A DNA stretch of 64,000 bases from Aselliscus stoliczkanus (lineage: Eukaryota > Chordata > Mammalia > Chiroptera > Hipposideridae). The notes beneath the pieces are model-generated. The model was not told the DNA's origin and ran no database searches. It saw nothing but the letters and a program-made list of their open reading frames with translations. The position numbers and the translations under genes are program-made. Where the stretch lies: positions 92,016,852 to 92,080,851 of the forward strand of contig CM066736.1 of assembly GCA_033961575.1 (NCBI GenBank), in the 5' to 3' direction. Below, piece after piece: positions 57,801-64,000 of the stretch (positions are counted from its first letter, which is position 1; each line of letters opens with the position of its first letter).

Positions 57801-58980
57801 TTCTACAGACATAGATTTGTTACTAGTATTTCTGTTTTCCTTTTGACAATAGTTCCTATGATAGGGTCTGCTTTACTAACTGATTAGTAAACGTATTATA
57901 TGGTTGTATGGATGCGTGGATGAGTAGGAACATAAAGAATGGTATGAACTGCAGGTAATAGGAATGGAATATAAAGAGGGAGAAATGTAAAAAGAAATTG
58001 GGTGGAAAATATCAGAAAGAGAGAATTTAAATGAATTACCAGAAAATTTGACAAGAGTTGGAATGATATACAAGGAAAACAGACATTGAATGTAGAAAAG
58101 CAAGAAGATCTGCAGGAATCAGATAAAACATGAGGAAATTGGATTACCTACAGAGGAATTAAACCTTCTGTGGATAAGATGGATAATATTTGGTAGGATA
58201 AAATTACAATACAGACAACAGATTCAATGAGAGAAGATTAGGTAAGGATAACTATAATATAGAAAGGATAGACTAGGAATGGAAGATCATAAAAACTGTA
58301 TAGAGGGCAGGCAGAATATGAATAAATAATGAGACCAGATACAAATGAGAAAGATGAAGAAAGTGTTACTGGTCTAAGTATCAATAGAATGGACTACATG
58401 TGGAAAATGTTGGTAGGGGTTTGGGTTTTATTATGTGAGGAGAGAGGAGTAGGAAGTAAATATGAGAGAACTGACCACTTGAAGAGGAATGTAGCATATA
58501 ACAGAATCCACTCACTTTATCCAGATGTCTTTGATCCTCCTAAGATGACGAGGCTGCTTAGGAACAGACTTAGGGAGTATGTGTAAAAGAAAGTTGAAGT
58601 ATCGGGTCAAAGAAAGATGCTACAGAGAGTCCACTATTTCTTCCTCTCATGTTTACAACAACTACCAAACCAGAAGATTCTTTTATCTTGCACCTCCCTC
58701 TTGTAGTCTGCATTTTGCCCTGAAGCTGGAGCCCAAGAGACCAAAAGAGATGCAACAGGAAAAAAAAAAAAAAAAAAAGACAGAGGCACAGGACTGGAAA
58801 AGGGTATATTTGAGAAATCTAGGAAATAAAAGTTTATCAGGAAAGTTACATATAGGTGTCACAATACCCCTACAACCTCATAGGTTCTCCCTTTGCTTAC
58901 TCTTTCTTTGTCAGTCTCCATTTCTTTCTGTCGTACCACATTCCTGCTCAAAGGAAGGCCTTCAACTTGGAGGCAGGCCA
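57801..58980. other. Intergenic, nothing recognised
   Basis: Purine-rich on + from 57940 to 58400. Contains an A20 tract at 58759-58778. Open frames of 75-135 codons show no domain. Confidence 0.45.
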
Positions 58981-58984
58981 ATCT

Positions 58985-59130
58985 AGTTTTATATCCTAGT
59001 TTTGTCACATAAACTTGGGCAATTTATTTAACCTCGTTGAGCGTTGAATTGCTAGTCTATTAAATGAGGTTAATATACCTCACAGAGTTGTTGAGAGGAG
59101 TAAATATTATGAGCTATATAGAGTGCTTGG
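58985..59130 (+). repeat. MIR-like ancient SINE
   Basis: 'tttgtcacataaacttgggcaatttatttaacctc' followed by 'ctattaaatgagg' and 'gttgttgagaggagtaaa', in MIR order. Confidence 0.7.
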
Positions 59131-59404
59131 AACATGATAGACTGTTTTTCAACAATGCTAGACTGTTTTTTCTTTTATCTTCACAGCCCATACAAGTAAC
59201 ATCAGTTAATTCCATGGCATCATTGAGCACTGAATTGAAAGTTAGAGTTTCTGGGTTTTAGTTCCATGTTTGTAATGTATATTTTGTTTAATCTAAGCTT
59301 TTGTTATAAATTTGTTTATTTTCTGTAAAGTGACATATATTACAGGTGTGTTGAGGATTAAATAAAACAAAACCTGTGAAAGGATTGGCATAGTACTCAG
59401 TCTA

Positions 59405-59640
59405 TAGTAAGCAGTGTAAGTACAGGTTAATAATGTGGGCTCCACAGTTACACTGCTTGTGTTCAACTATGTGACCTTGGGAAAATTATTTAACCTCTCT
59501 ATGCCTCCCTTTTCTTACCAGTAAAATGGAAATAATTCTAATACCTATCTCACAGTTGTGAATATTACATGAATGTATGGATGGAAATTTCTTAAAACAG
59601 CACTTGCAACGTAGTATTTCTCAATAAGTGTTTGCTGGTG
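59405..59640 (+). repeat. MIR-like ancient SINE
   Basis: 'gtgaccttgggaaaattatttaacctctct', 'cagtaaaatggaaataat' and 'acctatctcacagttgtgaa': a well-preserved MIR. Confidence 0.8.
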
Positions 59641-60033
59641 TTCAAGAAATATTTGTTGAATCTGAGTCTGTTGAGACTGAAGAGGATTTATTCATGGGAA
59701 TATCTGGAGGTGTAAGAGAAGGATCTTTGATATTCTGAGTTTAAGAGAGATTCTCATAAGTAATTGGAAGGAAATAATTCTCATTTTAAATAATCAGAAC
59801 AAAATGAGTATGATTAGGGAGTAATCATTATCTGGGTCACTGTGCTATTCGTAAGCCCCACTGATCTCACAATAGGAACAAAACTCATTTTTTCAATAAT
59901 GGAAAGATGTGGAGGAAGTCATGGGGGAGAGAACCACGCCAGCTGTAAGGAGAGACAGAGCTTAAAAGAATAACTGCAAATTCCCTTAAAATAAAAACCT
60001 AATTTTGAATAAAATCATATGCCATAGACATTG
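59641..60033. other. Intergenic, nothing recognised
   Basis: No feature supported. Confidence 0.5.
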
Positions 60034-60044
60034 TAGTAAACTCT

Positions 60045-60496
60045 TGTTTTTTAAAAAAAATTGGGGAATTGGGGGAGGGGAACAGCGTTGGGGAATTGGG
60101 AAAGGGGAACAGACAAGTTGCTGTCTTTTTTTCTTCAGCCCAGTTGTGGAGGATGTTGCTTCACTGGCCCATGTTGGTATCGTCATTGCGCTCTTCCCGG
60201 ATGAGGCAGATGGGTCGCCTCGCCGGCCTCTGGATGGTCGCTCACCGCAGCTATTAGCTGCTCACACTGGCTGCCAGCCACTGACGCTGGCTGCCGGCCA
60301 CTCACTGTAGCCTATGGCAGCCCACTGCAGCAGGGGCTACAGCCTACACCATCGCAGGGGCTTGCACAGCTCAGCTCCAGGTGGAGCTGTTGTTAGCTGT
60401 AGAGGGCAGTGTCACTGGCCCTCATATGTGGGACCCGAACCGGGGCCGCTGGCACCCCAAAACCAGCTCTTAACCAATGCGCCACTCGACCGGCCC
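60045..60496 (-). mobile_element. Long-form tRNA-derived SINE
   Basis: Well-preserved reverse copy: ATTGGGGAATTGGGGGAGGG unit at the left, head GGGCCGGTCGAGTGGC read from the right. Flanked by TAGTAAACTCT at 60034-60044 and 60497-60507, perfect. Confidence 0.94.
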
Positions 60497-60507
60497 TAGT
60501 AAACTCT

Positions 60508-61200
60508 ATTTTGAATAAAGGAAACATATGTATATACATAAACATTATTAACCAAGCTGTATTCTTAGTTGAAAAACTACTAAAGCCAGCAGCTGGTTGC
60601 ATTAGCATTCATTTGCTTGATATGCTAGCACTATTTGAATCAGGAATGTTTTGCAAAAGTTTAGATATATTGAGGTTGATGTCACTTTGCTTTTGATGAT
60701 TATTCCACAGTCAACAGATTACATCAATAGGCAAAATAAAATGAGCCACAATCATTTTAGTATACATACTATTATCCATTTGATAAAAATCAATACCATT
60801 GAGGATTGAGGGAATACATGATTAGAATAAAAAATAAAAGTCCAAATTCCTTTATCCAAACAAATGAGGCACTTGCAATTTTTACATTTTAGAAAGGTGA
60901 TGTCCTGCCTGCCATACATTTTCAAAATCTGCCAGAGAGTTCTCAAGCAGTATCCCATAGTTTAACACATTAATATCTCTGTAGCAAAAGATAGGACTAT
61001 TTTTACAATGTGGATTAAATAAAGGCAATAAATAATTTTGTATCAGTTCATAACAGATTTTGTCTTCCAATGAGTTTAGGTCCCAAGCTTAGGATAAGAA
61101 TACTCAATTTCGCAAGTTGTTTGGAATTTCAAATCACAGATAAAGCCTTATGGAATCAATATCTATTTAAAACTAAATGTATATAAAAATGGGGAAATAC
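60508..61200. other. Intergenic, nothing recognised
   Basis: AT-rich, no coding or repeat signal I can name. Confidence 0.5.
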
Positions 61201-61979
61201 TAGATATATTCTCACTAAAACATTAAGATGGCAAAAATATTCTTTATTAAAGCAGGAAAAACCACACGTATGTGGAGATTAAACAACATGTTACTAAAAA
61301 ACAACTGGATCAAAGAAGAAATAAAAGGAGACATCAAAAGATATGTAGAAACAAATAAGAATGAAAATACATCCTATCAAAATTATTGGGATGCAGCAAA
61401 AACAGTGAACGAATTGTATAATTACAGGTCTATCTCAAGAAACAAGAAAAATCCCAAATAAACAATCTAACATTACACCTTAAAGAACTAGAAAGAGAAG
61501 AACAAATTAAAACCAAAGTAGGCAGAAGAAAGGAAATAATAAAAATCAGAGCAGAACTAAATGATATACAGAACAAAAACACAACAGAAAAAATTGATGC
61601 AACGAAGGGCTGGTTCTTTGAAAAGACTAATTAAAAAAAATTGACAAACCCTTGGCTAGACTCACTAAAATCAAAAGAGAAAAGACACAAACAAAATCAG
61701 AAATGAAAGAGAAGTTACTATGGGTACCACAGAAATACAAAGGATCATACAAGAATACTATGAAGGACTATATGCTACCAAATTTAATAACCTAGGAGAA
61801 ATGGACAATGTTCTTAGAAACATATAGCCTTCCTAGACTGAATCACAAAGAAATGGAAAATCTAAATAGACTGATCAACAGTAAGAAAATTGAATCAGTC
61901 ATCCGAAACCTTTCCAAAAGCAAAAGTCCAGCACCAGATGGCTTCACTAGCAAATTCTACCAAACATTCAAAGAAGATC

Positions 61980-62366
61980 TGTAGGGACATGTTAGGGATT
62001 CCCTCACATAAGCCCCCAAAACCAAGATTGTAAGGTTGCTGCCTTGAGCCAAAGCTCAGTGGTAAGCTGAGGGTTAACTGAAAGAGGCTGGATGCTTGCC
62101 TCACTGAAAACAGTGCGTGCTCAGCCAAAGTCCTTGAAACTGTTTTGCTACTCTTGAGATAAAAGAAAAAAACAACTCTTAGGCTAAGCATTTCTCTCTT
62201 AGCCTTAGGGGCATGCTTGTTATTTTCTACGACCTGTTCCTCTTTTATCTCTAAAAAAAGACTGAAGTCAGCCAGGATGCGGAGTCAGACTGCGCTGTCT
62301 GGCCTCCTCCCAGTTCTCTGCATTGCATTTTCTGTCTTATCCTTGGAGTCTCCCTTCGCAAAAACA
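61980..62366 (+). mobile_element. Solo LTR inside L1
   Basis: 387 bp from TGTAGGGACATG to CGCAAAAACA, flanked by AAGATC (61974-61979) and AGGACC (62367-62372); the L1 text expected there is close to AAGACC, so a 6-bp duplication with one change per side is likely. Six bases would favour a class II (beta-like) endogenous retrovirus. No internal retroviral genes remain. Orientation is judged from the A-rich 'tctctaaaaaaagactg' and the C/T-rich end and is uncertain. Confidence 0.78.
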
Positions 62367-63051
62367 AGGACCTAACACTTGTCCTCCTCAAATTCTTCCA
62401 AAACATTGAAGAAGAGGCAATACTTCATAACTCATTTTATGAGGCCCGCATTACCAAACTCTGGTAAGGATAACACAAAAGAAGAAAATTACAGAACAAT
62501 ATCTCTGATGAATACAGATATAAAAATCCTAAACAAAATTCTAGCAAATGGAAACAACAATATATTAAAAAGATTATACATCATGATAAAATGGGTTTTA
62601 TGCCAGGGGCACAAGAATGGTTCAACATACACAAATTGATCAATGTGATCCAGAAACAAAATAAAATATAAAAATCGTATATCAATAGATGCAGAAAAAG
62701 CATTTGACAAGATACAACATCATTCATCATTAAAATGCTTAATAAAATGGATATAGAAAGGAAAATCTTAACATAATAAAGCCCACATATGACAAACCTT
62801 CAGCTAATAGCATAATTAATGGTGAAAACTGTAGCCTTTTGCCCTATGTTCAGGAAAAAGACAGGGTTGTCCCCTATCATCACTGTTATTCAACATAGTA
62901 TTGGAAGTCCTAGCCAGAGCAATCAGGCAAGAGAAAGAAATAAGAGGCCTTCAAATTGGGAATGAAGAAATTAAATTGTCATTTTTTGCAGGTGACATAA
63001 TTCTTTATATAGAAAACCCTAAAGATTCCACCCAAAAGCTATTAGAAACTA

Positions 63052-63131
63052 TTGGATTGTTGGAAAAGTCATGATGCATTTTTGCAATGAAAAACAGAAA
63101 AAAATACATCATGACTTTTCTGACAACCCAA
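63052..63131. mobile_element. Small palindromic TIR element (MITE), copy 2
   Basis: 80 bp between TA duplications (63050-63051 and 63132-63133). Arms TTGGATTGTTGGAAAAGTCA and (complement of right end) TTGGGTTGTCAGAAAAGTCA are nearly identical and continue for over 30 bp, leaving a loop of about 15 bases. Inserted in L1 ORF2. Sister of 12737-12803. Confidence 0.88.
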
Positions 63132-64000
63132 TATAAATGGATACAGTAAAGTTGCTGGCTACAAAATCAATGTGCAAAAATCCATTGCATTCTTTACTAA
63201 CAACGAAATTTCAGAAAAAGAAAAAAAAATTCCTTTTCCAACTACAACAAAAGAATAAAATATCTAGGAATAAACTTAATGTGAAGGACTTATACACTGA
63301 AAACTATATGACATTTTTAAAAGCAACTGAGGAAAACACAAAGAAATGGAATCAACATAGATAAAATGACCATATTACCCAAAGCAATGTATAGATTTAA
63401 TGCAATCCTGATCAAAATCCCAATGGCATTTTTTAAAGAAATAAAACAAAAAAAAAAATTCACCAGATTTGTATATCACAAAAGACCCCAAATAGCCAAA
63501 GCAATCTTAAGAAGAAAGAACAAGGTTGGAGGTATCACATTCCCTGACTTCAGCTTGTAATACAAAGCGACAATAATCAAAACAGCATGGTACTGGCAGA
63601 AAAACAGACACACACACCAATGGAATAGAACTGAAAACCAGAAATAAACCCACATAAATATGGGCAGATAATTTTTGACAAAGGAGCCAAAAACATATAA
63701 TGGAGAGAAAAAGGCATCTTCAATAAGTGGTGCTGGGAAAATTGGAAAGCCATGTGCAAAGCAATGAATCTAGACTGCTATCTGTCACAATGTACCAAAA
63801 TTAACTCAAAATGGATCAAAGATCTAAACATTAGACCTAAAACTATAAACTGCACAGAGGAACGCATAGTTACTAAAATTATGAACGTTGAATTCAAAGA
63901 GGATTTTATAAATTTGACCTCAAAGGCACGGGAAATAACAGCTAAAATAAATGAATGGGACTATATCAAACTAAAAACCTTCTGCACAGCAAAAGAAACC

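Larger units (their letters stand above)
61205..64000 (+). mobile_element. L1 ORF2 region, continues past the window
   Basis: + strand L1 ORF2 from the endonuclease/RT linker (61228, with NWIKEEIKGDIKRYVETN) through reverse transcriptase to the ORF2 C-terminal region at the right edge. Frames are broken; 62845-62930 still spells the RT stretch with 'ggttgtcccctatcatcactgttattcaa'. It is interrupted by a solo LTR (61980-62366) and a MITE (63052-63131). It serves as an empty-site reference for the mariner at 34394. Confidence 0.88.

Overview
The window reads as a stretch of mammalian nuclear genome: intronless seven-transmembrane olfactory receptor (OR) genes separated by tens of kilobases of AT-rich DNA packed with LINE-1, LINE-2, MIR, tRNA-derived SINEs, DNA transposon relics and solo LTRs. 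Many young SINEs start with a tRNA-like head GGGCCGGCC. Together with the L1 3' end type this suggests a laurasiatherian, most likely a bat (horseshoe or roundleaf bat group). The lineage call is inference from repeat style; the mammalian call is secure.

The OR content is: (1) the last 76 codons of an OR2AG-type gene on + at the left edge; (2) an intact OR2D3-type gene on - at 26.3-27.2 kb; (3) a decayed, 5'-truncated OR pseudogene on - at 52.0-52.6 kb; (4) an intact OR6A2-type gene (counterpart of the rodent I7 aldehyde receptor) on - at 53.7-54.6 kb. These names all belong to one cluster in human (chromosome 11p15.4), so the window is a piece of that syntenic cluster, but the order seen here differs from the human order as I remember it. 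Each OR would act alone as an odorant-gated GPCR in sensory cilia; there is no operon or multi-gene system.

From 4.6 to 20.4 kb one L1 (minus strand) was invaded by a second near full-length L1, which was invaded by a third, ORF2-less L1. Each level is bounded by a matching target-site duplication, and SINEs and a small MITE were added on top. About a quarter of the window is this one nested stack. A separate 4.4 kb L1 lies at 42.5-46.9 kb, an inverted L1 with a mariner element inside it at 33.5-35.1 kb, and a + strand L1 split by a solo LTR and a MITE runs off the right edge (61.2-64.0 kb). Between these are ancient repeats and stretches in which I recognise nothing.

I found no rRNA, no convincing functional tRNA, no CRISPR and no protein-coding gene other than the ORs. 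The most interesting material is repeat biology: a tandemly expanded SINE, two small TIR families, tandem promoter-like units in L1 5' UTRs, a HAL1-like L1, and a mariner whose insertion site can be reconstructed from another L1 in the same window.
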